Assembly: GCA_903928445.1 (NCBI GenBank)
Contig: CAIYRB010000145.1
Coordinates: 62,001 to 126,000 of the forward strand
DNA from: an uncultured Pseudomonadota bacterium
GTDB taxonomy: Bacteria > Bdellovibrionota_B > Oligoflexia > Oligoflexales > CAIYRB01
DNA: 64,000 bases
Direction: 5' to 3'
Positions 29,759 through 37,584 of the stretch are shown in pieces (the first letter of the stretch is position 1; each line of letters starts with the position of its first letter). The position numbers and the translations under genes are program-made. The notes under the pieces were generated by a model. The model saw nothing but the letters and a program-made list of their open reading frames with translations, had not been told where the DNA came from and ran no database searches.

Positions 29759-29960
29759 ACTGGGCCTCAAGCTTGGTTAGCAAGACTGCCTTATGTACCA
29801 CCGGGAGAGGATCTGGGCGAATATTCTTGCCTATTCGCCGTATTTCAAAATGATTTTGCTTTATCTCATCGGCAGGCGCTCGCTCGGGTCGCCCGGAACA
29901 TGAAATCCATAGTTAAGATTTTAATATAACTAAGATTTATAAATAATGATTTTAATATTT

Positions 29961-29980
29961 TTATAAATTGTTATAAATTG
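29961..29980. repeat. Tandem decamer TTATAAATTG x2 in an AT-rich spacer
   Basis: Two exact copies of a 10-bp unit end an AT-rich patch (about 29905-29980) directly before the accessory toxin operon. It is plausible as a promoter-proximal regulator-binding site or UP-element. The flanking spacer 29771-30006 holds no gene that I recognise. Confidence 0.6.
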
Positions 29981-30006
29981 GCGAAACTTCTTACCTGACG
30001 TTAACC

Positions 30007-32323
30007 TTGATTGCCCTATATCAAGTCCGCTGCCTCGCCCTGATCCTGCTCGCACAAGGCACCCACGCCTTCGCCGACGCCGAAAGCGACGCTTTACAGC
30101 GCGACGTTAATCAAAAAAAACGCTCAGGTAAGTCAGCTTAACAGCGACTTAAGCAACGCCCGAAGCGAGGAGGCCAATTTTAGGTCTCAGCAAGACAGTC
30201 TATCCAGCCAGGTTTCCGGCGCTAACAACGATGTGGCGTCTGCCACGAACCGACTGTCTGCTGCGCAAACTAGCCAAGCCGGCCCAGTCGCGGCGCAAGA
30301 CGGGCTGCAGCAGCAGCTGGCGATCGCCCTTGGCAACAAGTCTCAAAGTGAAAGTCTTCTTCAGGATGCCACGGCCGAGCAGACGGCGGCGTCTGGCAAG
30401 CTAGCTGCGGTCAAGGCTCAGGCGGTTTCGACCAAGGCCGAGATTGAGGCGCTGGTCGCCCAAGGCGCAGATCAGACAAGTCAGCTAAGCAAACTGACGG
30501 CCGCCTCCGATCAACAAAAACTGGACCTGGCCGACGCTCAAGCGGTCTCCCAGGCGGCCCCGGCAAAAATACGGTCACTTGTGGCTCAGGCAGGCACTCT
30601 GCGGGGTAGCGGGCGCACATGTAGTGCTTTTGAAATCAGCCGCAACCGAGTTAGGACTGCTTTTCATTGTATTGATGGCGTCGGCCCGGCTGATCTAAAA
30701 GCTTGGTCATTTAACGGTGGTGATGGTCGCAAGCGCACCGTGGTTAAAGCCTCCGTGATCGATTCGCTGCACGACGGCGTTGTTCTAGATCTCGCTTCTG
30801 ACGACAACGATTACGTCGAGCTTGCGGCTGCTCCAAATCGCATGCTTGCGGTCCGGTTGATGGATTACGACCGCTTGACTGGCGCAGTTATCCTAAGCGA
30901 TGAGTGTCATATCATTTCTCTCGATATCCTTAGCGGCGAGATACGCCACGACTGTGCATCGCAAAGCGGTAGTTCAGGCAGTGCTTTAATCCAAAATGGC
31001 CTGATTGTCGGCATGCATTTAGGCCGGTTTGCCGATGAAAAGGTGGCCGTTATCTTGGACAGCAGCGGCCGCAGAGCTATATTATCGGTTATTCACGGCC
31101 TTGAGCCAGAGTATGACTGCGCCTCGGATTGCAGGTCCTCGGCAACTCACAACGTAAATTACCCTTGTCCAACATTTAAAAATCCTCGGCGGACTTGCTC
31201 GCAGGGTGTCTTTGAGCCAGTGGAATTTAGCGCTTGCGAGGCGGCGCGCAATTCCAGCTGTGCCGCCAATGCAGCAGCCGCTGACCTGGCGAGGCTGAAA
31301 AATAGCCTGAGAGCCGAATCTGGCCGTCTCGGTGCCACCGTTAGTAACCTATCCGACGATCTTAGCGCCACTCGGGCCAGATCCGCCGAGCTTCGCAACG
31401 TTGTCAATGGTTTGGCGAGCACCTTAGTAGCTACTCGCAATACGGCCTCAGACCTCGTTAACAGTGCAGTCGACGCCGAGGCCAGGACCGTCCGACTCGT
31501 CGCCTCCTTAATTGAATTTAAGGAGGCTATCGCTACAGCAAAGCAGCTCGAACAGAATGCTATCAGTGACGAGGCGAAGATCAGGGCCGGCGTGAGCAAT
31601 ATCAGTGCTGAGATCGCCGTGTCGTCAAAGGACATCCAGGCGAATCTAGCGAAGATAAAAGAGTTGCAAAATCAAATCGCCAGATCCGAAGATAGCCTCG
31701 CCAATGTACGCCAACAAATTAGCCTGGCTCAGCCGATTTTGGCTGGCAATAAAGCCGTCTCGTCCATTGTTCGGTCCATTACGACACCGATCATCAAAGG
31801 CCAACGAGACCTGGCTCTTGATCTCTCGCTAAGAGGCCTTGAGTCGGCGGTTTTTGCTGATCTCGGCCACCTGGTGACCGCTGAAATGAAGGTGTTCTTT
31901 CACGTTGTAGCCGCTGATTTAGTTGATACTTATCGTCTCCTACGCAACCCCAAGAGCATTTTAGACGGTCACCCTGACCAGGCGCCGCTGCCACCAGACG
32001 CCAGCATGATTCTCAACCAGCGGATGTGCCTGCAACGAGCTAGCGCCAGAGTTGAAGCATACAAGTCCGATGTCGCTGTGCTTGGCCTCGCCACCTGGCC
32101 AGGCAAAGTGCCGCAGATCGGGCTTGCCGACCTAACCAACGCCTCGCGGGTTTTGGCTAGACAAGTACAGGCACTGCAAGCCGGCGTTGCTGAAATTGCC
32201 CTAAATGACAGCTGCGTTGGCCTAGGCTTGGAAACTCCACTGCAGGAAGCTCTTACCGATGCTACGGAATGGAGCCAGTGGACCTCCAAGCTGCGCCTAA
32301 GCTTAATCAGCCAAAGAATATAG
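30007..32323 (+). pseudogene. Exported coiled-coil protein with embedded trypsin-like protease domain, frameshifted at A8
   Basis: The track gives only 30233-32323. Reading upstream, the frame stays open and meets a run of eight A (30113-30120). With seven A it joins a peptide starting at TTG 30007: a signal peptide (CLALILLAQGTHAFA) and then the heptad-rich QKNAQVSQLNSDL. The corrected protein has 771 residues. Residues ~35-200 are coiled coil. About 205-370 is an S1-type serine protease domain with TAFHC (His), a DGVVLDL strand (candidate Asp) and SGSSGSAL (Ser). A Cys-rich turn, a second long coiled coil (~420-580) and a helical C-terminal domain follow. The TTG start has no strong ribosome site. 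It lies 12 nt before the toxin gene, so it may process, tether or export the toxin (inference). Confidence 0.75.
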
Positions 32324-32335
32324 GAGAGGTCACTA

Positions 32336-34039
32336 GTGAAAAACTCGACGAAGGCCTCAATTAAAAAGCAGAGCATGATTGCCATCCTGATGGCATCGGT
32401 GGCTTGCGGTAATATGTCGCAGCTTATGCCGCACAAGAGTACGCATAGCAGCCTCCTCTCAAGGGCCGACGACGCTGGCAATGACGACGGTGTTTTACTG
32501 CCGTTGATCGACCGCAGCACGCCGATTATCGCCTCAGACGTGCCCTATCATGCCGTGTCCAATGAGGGTAGCGCCGCCGTCGGCTCCGTCATCTCGTCTC
32601 CGGACGCCAAGGAAATCGGCCTGGTCGGAGACTCTGGATACATTCCCGCGGCAGCTCCTGAGTTACCCCCTCCGGTTAGCCAAGGGGGTGGCTTCAATGG
32701 GGGCGCTAGCGACATGCCGCCGACACCGACCGGCAGCCTTCCCGCGCCAACCACTGAAGTACCGAGCGGCAGTGGACCGACGTCCCCCACGACCGCCACG
32801 ACCAGTCTGCCCTCTCCTTTTCCCGTCGATGCTCCTTCCGCCCAGCCGCCGCCTGTTAGCCCTAGCATGGGCACCAAGGCCACCACCGTTGATATCGCTC
32901 CAACCGCTGGCGCCTCGTCTGGTGTCGTGGCGCTGCTTGCAGCCATCGGCCAGATGCAGGCAGATTTAGCTAAAGCGATCGATGATTACGCGAGGAGCAA
33001 CCTATTCACCTTAAGAGATGGCCGTGCCGCTCGTGATAAGTTCACGCCAAATCATGTGGTTGGGACGCTGAGTCCATCCAGCTACCGATTTGCTACGCCG
33101 CTAGATAGCACCAATGGCCAACGCCTTGCTGAAGCCCTGATGTATCGTAACGCTGTTGATCGGATGATCTCCTCGGGTGATGTGCGAGCTGCGCAAAAGC
33201 ACCAGCTGGTCCGAGTGGCCGATGCTAGTTTGCAGTCCGCGGATCAGGCGATGGGTGCGTCAAAGCTCGATATGATCGAGTTTGGCATGCAACTGGCCTA
33301 CATGGCGTTGGACACAGTGGCTAGTGCAACGCCGCAAAAATGGGCTACAGAGGCTTATGAAAGCCTGACTGGATTTGATCCGGCAACGAATAGGCTAGTA
33401 TCCTCTCAGCTACGCGGTGCTGCGATGGTGGTGGCTGCTGGTGCAATCGGGACGGAGGTGGCCTTCTCGGTTGGTGTGGTGATGTCGGTAGCGGCGGGAG
33501 TTGCAGCGATAGCGACGATAGTTTATGCCGTGGATCATAGCGATGAGATCACAGCTGGGATTAAAGATGCGGTTACTGAGGCGGGTAAAGTTACTGATGC
33601 GGCTGGGAAGATAGGCCTGAGTAGAGCCCCTGATTTATCGAAGTTTGCAGACGATCTAATTCTCCCAAGTCGCAAGGACCATATATTAAATGGTGACAAG
33701 GATAAGGACGGTTTCTACAGTGGAGCCCACCTATACCCTGGCAAACCTGTGCGGCCGGGAGAGCACAAAACACTTTTTCCCAAGGAATGGGATGGCCAAA
33801 AGATTTTAGATGCGATTGAAGACGTAGTTACAGGTCCCGATACAAAATGGGAGCAGAGTTCAGGCAAACAAGGAGAGCGCTATACAACGAAAGGACGGCC
33901 TGTTCGCTGGGTAGGGATAGGGGTGGTTGATGGCATTGAAATAAAAGTCGTTCTGGAGCCGGATGGACAAGGAATTGTAACTGGATTTCCTTTGTCAGGT
34001 GCGGGTGTTACAGCAGTAGGAGATAAGAATGAAAATTGA
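32336..34039 (+). CDS. Exported toxin with C-terminal bacterial EndoU RNase domain
   Basis: A 567-residue protein from GTG 32336 behind AGGAGAGG. The N-terminus is a signal peptide, with a possible but non-canonical lipobox around SVAC. Residues ~90-185 are Pro/Ser/Thr-rich, like a wall- or surface-spanning linker. About 195-420 is helical and includes two hydrophobic stretches (around 360-400). Residues ~448-560 match bacterial EndoU nucleases (PF14436 style): HILNGD with H449, GAHLYPG with H465, FPKEWDGQKILDAIEDV, and VDGIEIKVVLEPDGQGIVTGFP. Such domains are toxic RNases at the tips of CdiA, MafB and other polymorphic toxins. Immunity follows with an 11-nt overlap. The N-terminal part is not a recognised CdiA, MafB or Rhs carrier. 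Confidence 0.85.
   Translation: MKNSTKASIKKQSMIAILMASVACGNMSQLMPHKSTHSSLLSRADDAGNDDGVLLPLIDRSTPIIASDVPYHAVSNEGSAAVGSVISSPDAKEIGLVGDSGYIPAAAPELPPPVSQGGGFNGGASDMPPTPTGSLPAPTTEVPSGSGPTSPTTATTSLPSPFPVDAPSAQPPPVSPSMGTKATTVDIAPTAGASSGVVALLAAIGQMQADLAKAIDDYARSNLFTLRDGRAARDKFTPNHVVGTLSPSSYRFATPLDSTNGQRLAEALMYRNAVDRMISSGDVRAAQKHQLVRVADASLQSADQAMGASKLDMIEFGMQLAYMALDTVASATPQKWATEAYESLTGFDPATNRLVSSQLRGAAMVVAAGAIGTEVAFSVGVVMSVAAGVAAIATIVYAVDHSDEITAGIKDAVTEAGKVTDAAGKIGLSRAPDLSKFADDLILPSRKDHILNGDKDKDGFYSGAHLYPGKPVRPGEHKTLFPKEWDGQKILDAIEDVVTGPDTKWEQSSGKQGERYTTKGRPVRWVGIGVVDGIEIKVVLEPDGQGIVTGFPLSGAGVTAVGDKNEN
33386..33450 (+). repeat. Source copy of a 65-bp direct repeat (toxin mid-region)
   Basis: This segment of the toxin gene (encoding TNRLVSSQLRGAAMVVAAGAIG) recurs with a few mismatches at 34756-34820, exactly 1370 bp downstream. 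Confidence 0.85.
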
Positions 34040-34274
34040 TGTAGTTAAGTTGATCAAAAAATTTGAAGGAAAGATTCCGCAAAAATATATTGATGAGGAT
34101 GTTTCTCTTGTACAGGCTAGTGAAAGCGCTATAGCACTGGAAAATTTATGCATGCAGATTGGTGATCATGAGCTCAAAATATCAGCTGATCTTTATGAAG
34201 AAATTAAAGCATTGTGCTTGTTCTTCGGGTCAAACTACTATGAAGATATTTTCGATCAAGTGGCCGGCACGTGA
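34029..34274 (+). CDS. MafI-like immunity protein 1
   Basis: An 81-residue acidic, cytosolic protein overlapping the toxin stop by 11 nt, the usual position of a cognate immunity gene. The pattern FEGKIP, then ESAIALENLCMQI, then a helix containing LKISADLYEEIKALC resembles the MafI immunity family that accompanies EndoU-type MafB toxins. It is markedly AT-richer than the flanking housekeeping genes, which supports acquisition. It is expected to bind and neutralise the EndoU domain encoded upstream. Confidence 0.8.
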   Translation: MKIDVVKLIKKFEGKIPQKYIDEDVSLVQASESAIALENLCMQIGDHELKISADLYEEIKALCLFFGSNYYEDIFDQVAGT

Positions 34275-34275
34275 C

Positions 34276-34344
34276 GAGCCAAATGGCGAAGGGATTATTA
34301 CCGCCTTTCCACTGAATGGCCCTGGAGTCACAACTATCCGTTAG
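34276..34344 (+). pseudogene. Orphan toxin C-terminal tail
   Basis: Starting 1 nt after the first immunity stop, a 22-residue open stretch (EPNGEGIITAFPLNGPGVTTIR, stop) aligns with the last part of the EndoU toxin (EPDGQGIVTGFPLSGAGV). It has no start codon of its own in that frame and no upstream toxin part. It precedes the second immunity gene by 7 nt, just as the full toxin tail precedes the first. This is the signature of a displaced toxin/immunity cassette. Confidence 0.8.
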
Positions 34345-34351
34345 AGGTCTT

Positions 34352-34600
34352 ATGAGTGCTAAATTAGACGAAATTATAAGATTGTTCGAAGGCAAGATTC
34401 CGAAAAATCAGCTTGATGATTACCTTTTATTCTCTAAGGCAGGCGAGGAGTCGATTGCTTTAGAAAATTTGTGTACGCAAATAGACGAGTATGGGATTAA
34501 AATATCTGCATCCGTCTTCGAAACAATCCGATCTGCCTGTGCATCTGAAGGACTGGATTCAAAATACTTTGAATGGCTGACAAATCTTGTTGATGATTAG
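34352..34600 (+). CDS. MafI-like immunity protein 2
   Basis: An 82-residue paralogue of the first immunity protein: LFEGKIPKNQ, EESIALENLCTQI, and IKISASVFETIRSAC align throughout. ATG 34352 follows AGAGG. It belongs to the orphan toxin tail rather than to the intact toxin, so it probably protects against a variant EndoU toxin carried by relatives. AT-rich like its neighbour. Confidence 0.8.
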   Translation: MSAKLDEIIRLFEGKIPKNQLDDYLLFSKAGEESIALENLCTQIDEYGIKISASVFETIRSACASEGLDSKYFEWLTNLVDD

Positions 34601-35108
34601 TAACGTCCCCAGTAGTCAGTTTCCTGTTCAAATTAATGAGAGCCGCAGAATCCAAGGCGTTCCCATGTAGTTAGGTAGGGGGCGGCCTAGTTGATTACGG
34701 CTCGAGCTCGGTCATGACGCATGGGATGATCAGCCAAGCTGATGCACTAGTGCTCACGAATAAGCTAGTATCCTCTCAGCTACGCGGTGCGGCAATAGTG
34801 GTGGCTGCTGGTGCAATCGGAAGCGGATGCCGCGAGGCGCCGTGACGTCAAATACAGTGCAACGACAAAACCCTAGCGATTCGGCTCAGCATGCCTGAGC
34901 AGATTTGTCCGTGTTGACTGTAGCGGATACTTAAGGTGGCGTTGGTGGCGCCTTGAGCGGGGTCTGGGACAGAACCCCGGATTGTGGTCGGGTAAACTGG
35001 ACGAGCTTCGAACCGACATTATCGCGCGGTATTTCTCTGCAACAACCTGAAACTACAAGGAATCTTTGGGGCGAATTGGGAATCGAAAGCGCCGATTTCA
35101 CGCCCCCG
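34601..35108. other. Decayed sequence after the immunity genes
   Basis: No intact gene. At 34756-34820 lies the second copy of the 65-bp toxin segment (translating to TNKLVSSQLRGAAIVVAAGAIG), followed by unrelated sequence, so it is a broken toxin copy. A short inverted repeat GCTCAG/CTGAGC sits near 34884-34900. The ORFs at 34931-35149 (-) and 34953-35183 (+) are not recognised and are probably not genes. Confidence 0.6.
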
Positions 35109-35417
35109 TCAAGCGGCATGCACAAACGTGATCTTCGCTTTATAACCAAGACAGGCGAGAATTCTGAGCATCAAGTCTGTTGAAACATCCTGTGTGTTGC
35201 GGTTCAAAATCGCCGTAACTCTGGACCGCGACGTACCCGACAACTTGGCAACCTCCGCGTGGGTCAATCCTTGCTGATCGACCACCTTAATAATCATGTT
35301 GTTAACCTTGCTCCGGACCTCGATTTCAACAGCGTCAGCAGGGGACAAGCCGAGAACTTGGGCAAGCTCCTCAGCGTTGTGAGCCACATAGCTTTTTCTC
35401 TTTTTAACCTTCTTCAT
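35109..35417 (-). CDS. XRE-family antitoxin (HigA-like)
   Basis: A 102-residue protein with a helix-turn-helix in the C-terminal half (LTHAEVAKLSGTSRSRVTAILNRN) and a basic N-terminus. It overlaps the toxin gene by 14 nt and lies downstream of it, the reversed order typical of higBA. It is expected to bind the toxin and repress the shared promoter. The translation start ATG 35417 lies inside the toxin's last codons behind AAGGA. Confidence 0.85.
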   Translation of the reverse strand: MKKVKKRKSYVAHNAEELAQVLGLSPADAVEIEVRSKVNNMIIKVVDQQGLTHAEVAKLSGTSRSRVTAILNRNTQDVSTDLMLRILACLGYKAKITFVHAA

Positions 35418-35736
35418 TGAACATTTCCTTCAATCGTTTGGCCGCGACTTCAATTTCACGGTGCGGCGTCGTTTGCGTCTTCTTGACGAAGGCATGGAAG
35501 ACTAAGATGCCACGAGCCAGCTTGCATAAGTAAAAGACTCGGTAGGCTCCGGATGCATCCCTGACCCTAATTTCATCAACTCCGGACCCAACAGACGGCA
35601 TGGGACGGGCAAGCGGTAGGGTCAACGAGTGACCAGCTTGGAGATCTAGGATGGCCTTGCCAATTGCTTTACGCACATCCTCGGGGAATTTCCGGATGGA
35701 GTCTCTTGCTTTGGGGTGAAAGCGCGCAGGTTTCAT
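35404..35736 (-). CDS. HigB/Gp49-family RelE-like toxin
   Basis: A 110-residue basic protein of the phage-derived Gp49/HigB toxin family, normally ribosome-dependent mRNA endonucleases. Marks: FHPKARDSIRKFPEDVRKAIG at the N-terminus, EIRVRDASGAYRVFYL strands and FVKKTQTTPHREIEVAAKR near the end. No ribosome site is visible before ATG 35736, and the predicted promoter -10 ends only about 8 nt upstream, so the mRNA may be leaderless. Cotranscribed with the antitoxin. Confidence 0.88.
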   Translation of the reverse strand: MKPARFHPKARDSIRKFPEDVRKAIGKAILDLQAGHSLTLPLARPMPSVGSGVDEIRVRDASGAYRVFYLCKLARGILVFHAFVKKTQTTPHREIEVAAKRLKEMFNEEG

Positions 35737-35744
35737 CGGCTGTG

Positions 35745-35773
35745 ATTGTCCCGGATCTGGGACAATTTGTCAA
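35745..35773 (-). promoter_or_regulatory. HigBA promoter with embedded palindromic operator
   Basis: On the minus strand: -35 TTGACA, a 17-nt spacer and -10 GACAAT. An 8-bp perfect inverted repeat (ATTGTCCC N6 GGGACAAT, 35745-35766) spans the spacer and the -10 box. That is the expected site of antitoxin autorepression. Confidence 0.75.
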
Positions 35774-35859
35774 GACCGCTATTGCAAACTCAAAAAAACA
35801 GCCGAGTCCGATGCCATTGGTTCGAACTAGGCTTTGTCAATTATCTAATTTAATTAGTA

Positions 35860-35935
35860 TGGTCGAGCCGGCGAGATTCGAACTCGCGACCTCACGCACC
35901 CCAAGCGTGCGCGCTACCAACTGCGCTACGGCTCG
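35860..35935 (-). tRNA. tRNA-Pro(GGG)
   Basis: A full cloverleaf folds on the minus strand: acceptor CGAGCCG/CGGCTCG, D-stem GCGC/GCGC, anticodon stem CACGC/GCGTG with loop TTGGGGT (anticodon GGG), T-stem GCGAG/CTCGC with TTCGAAT, discriminator A and an encoded CCA. Seventy-three nt plus CCA. Its 3' end faces the accessory region on the left, the usual side for integration. Confidence 0.96.
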
Positions 35936-36293
35936 ATTCAACCTAAAAATTCAGCCACAAAGTGACTAAAAACACAAGGGTCATGCTAGTTAACATGGCA
36001 TCTCATCTCGGTCAACAACAAGCCACCGCGCTCCCCTGATCGGTCGGAACGTGGACGCCTTGGCCTCCTCTGGTTATACTTATAGAGGCTCCGTCCGTGA
36101 GCCGCTTGTTTGGCCCTCTGCGCCGCCCTTTTATAGCTTCCTGGCACCCTACACCCGGCATTCTGCAGTCCCGTTCGCCTGCGCTCCGCGTTCCTGCTTC
36201 TGTTTCTGGCATGCCAATTCTAAGTAACCATAACCAACTCAGCCATCCTCATCCTGCATCTGAGCACCTAGTAACACCGGAGCCTCGTCCGCA
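35936..36293. other. Intergenic, no gene recognised
   Basis: Between the tRNA and the transglycosylase operon. The ORF pair at 36012-36297 has poor composition. It should hold the tRNA promoter (minus) and the operon promoter (plus), but neither is clear. Confidence 0.4.
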
Positions 36294-37577
36294 GTGACCC
36301 CTCGCCTCAACAACCCGCCCAGCACGTCGCTGCGACCCAGAGGGTATCGGCGTGCCAATCAGCTTCTCGGTGCTGCCGTTCTCCTTTGCGCCTTCGCTGT
36401 TCCTTTGCCAGCCCGCGCCGCCATCTCCCCGTCCATTCTTGCCGCAGAAGACCGCCTCTTTCCGCGGCCCGACGTCGTCCGTAAACAGGTGCGCTTTTGG
36501 GAGAAGATCTTCTTCACCTATCCAGCCACCACCGTGATCGTCCACGAATCCACCGATCCAGACCGGATCATCGACGTCATCGATTACCGCGTCCCCTCAG
36601 GTCCCCATGCCACCAAATTGCCAGTGACTCGCAAAATGCGTGAAGCAGTTACAGTGCGCTACTTGCTCCGCTACAACAAGGCGGCTGATCGCTTTGCCAA
36701 GGAGCAGGCCGAGGCGGTTCGTTACGGACCGATTGAGCAGCGGCTGTTTGACGTCTATCACAGCGATGCGGTGCTACTCCAAAAGCTCTATACTGGTCAA
36801 ATCCGCTTGCGAGCGCAGACCGGGTTGGCCGACGATTTTCTTAGCGCCGCTAAATCGGCCCAAGCCTACCTGCCCTATATGGAGCAGATTTTTAGCCAGT
36901 ATGAGATCCCCAAACGCCTGACTCGCTTACCCTTTGTCGAATCGATGTTCAACCTGAAAGCACGGTCGAAAGTCGGTGCTTCAGGTATTTGGCAGTTTAT
37001 GCCTGGTACTGCGCGCAACTATATCTTTGTCAACAAGCTGGTCGATGAGCGAAATGCTCCAGAAAAAGCGACCCGGGCAGCGGCACAGTTTCTCCTCGGC
37101 AACTACCAGGAGCTTGGCAGCTGGCCATTGGCCATCACCGCCTATAATCATGGCAAAGAGGGTATGGCGCGAGCGTCACGCCAGCTCGCCACGCTGGACA
37201 TCGGCAGAATTATCGAAAACTACTCGGCGCCGTCGTTTGGCTTTGCTAGTCGCAACTTCTACGCTGAATTTCTCGCTGCTAGCAATGTCTATCAACGGTT
37301 GGTGCGCCTCCACCGCATCACCTCCGACGATGCGCCGGTGGCAACGGCCAACATCCTGCTGAAGACACCGATCTCGGTAGCTCAGCTTTTGGCACACACC
37401 CCACTCAAGAAACAACAGCTGCAAGACCTCAACCCATGCTTGCTACCGACAACATTGACCACCCATATCGATCGGCCGCTTCCAGCCTTTTATGAAATCA
37501 AGGTTCCTGTCAACCAGGCCGGGGCCATTCGCACCGCTTTGCAACTTCTCGATACTAACCGCTACGCGAAAAAATGA
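36294..37577 (+). CDS. Periplasmic lytic transglycosylase (MltD/Slt-type domain)
   Basis: A 427-residue exported enzyme that cleaves the glycan strands of peptidoglycan. A signal peptide (LLGAAVLLCAFAVPLPARA) is followed by a long N-terminal helical part and, at ~215-320, an SLT domain: LPFVESMFNLKA with the catalytic Glu, SGIWQFMPGTAR, and ITAYNHGKEG. A LysM-like or degenerate tail follows (SVAQLLAHTPLKKQQLQDLNP). The GTG start at 36294 has only a weak ribosome site, so the true start could be slightly different. It opens a five-gene operon of envelope proteins with tight spacing, suggesting local wall remodelling for a trans-envelope complex. Confidence 0.9.
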   Translation: MTPRLNNPPSTSLRPRGYRRANQLLGAAVLLCAFAVPLPARAAISPSILAAEDRLFPRPDVVRKQVRFWEKIFFTYPATTVIVHESTDPDRIIDVIDYRVPSGPHATKLPVTRKMREAVTVRYLLRYNKAADRFAKEQAEAVRYGPIEQRLFDVYHSDAVLLQKLYTGQIRLRAQTGLADDFLSAAKSAQAYLPYMEQIFSQYEIPKRLTRLPFVESMFNLKARSKVGASGIWQFMPGTARNYIFVNKLVDERNAPEKATRAAAQFLLGNYQELGSWPLAITAYNHGKEGMARASRQLATLDIGRIIENYSAPSFGFASRNFYAEFLAASNVYQRLVRLHRITSDDAPVATANILLKTPISVAQLLAHTPLKKQQLQDLNPCLLPTTLTTHIDRPLPAFYEIKVPVNQAGAIRTALQLLDTNRYAKK

Positions 37578-37584
37578 GGCATGT

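Noticed and set aside
34029-34600. Reading the two small AT-rich genes as a toxin-antitoxin pair
   Set aside because: They are paralogues of each other and each follows a toxin C-terminus, which fits immunity genes better than a TA pair.
34931-35149. 72-aa minus-strand ORF after the toxin remnants
   Set aside because: It overlaps the antitoxin 3' end and has no recognised domain; probably decayed intergenic DNA.
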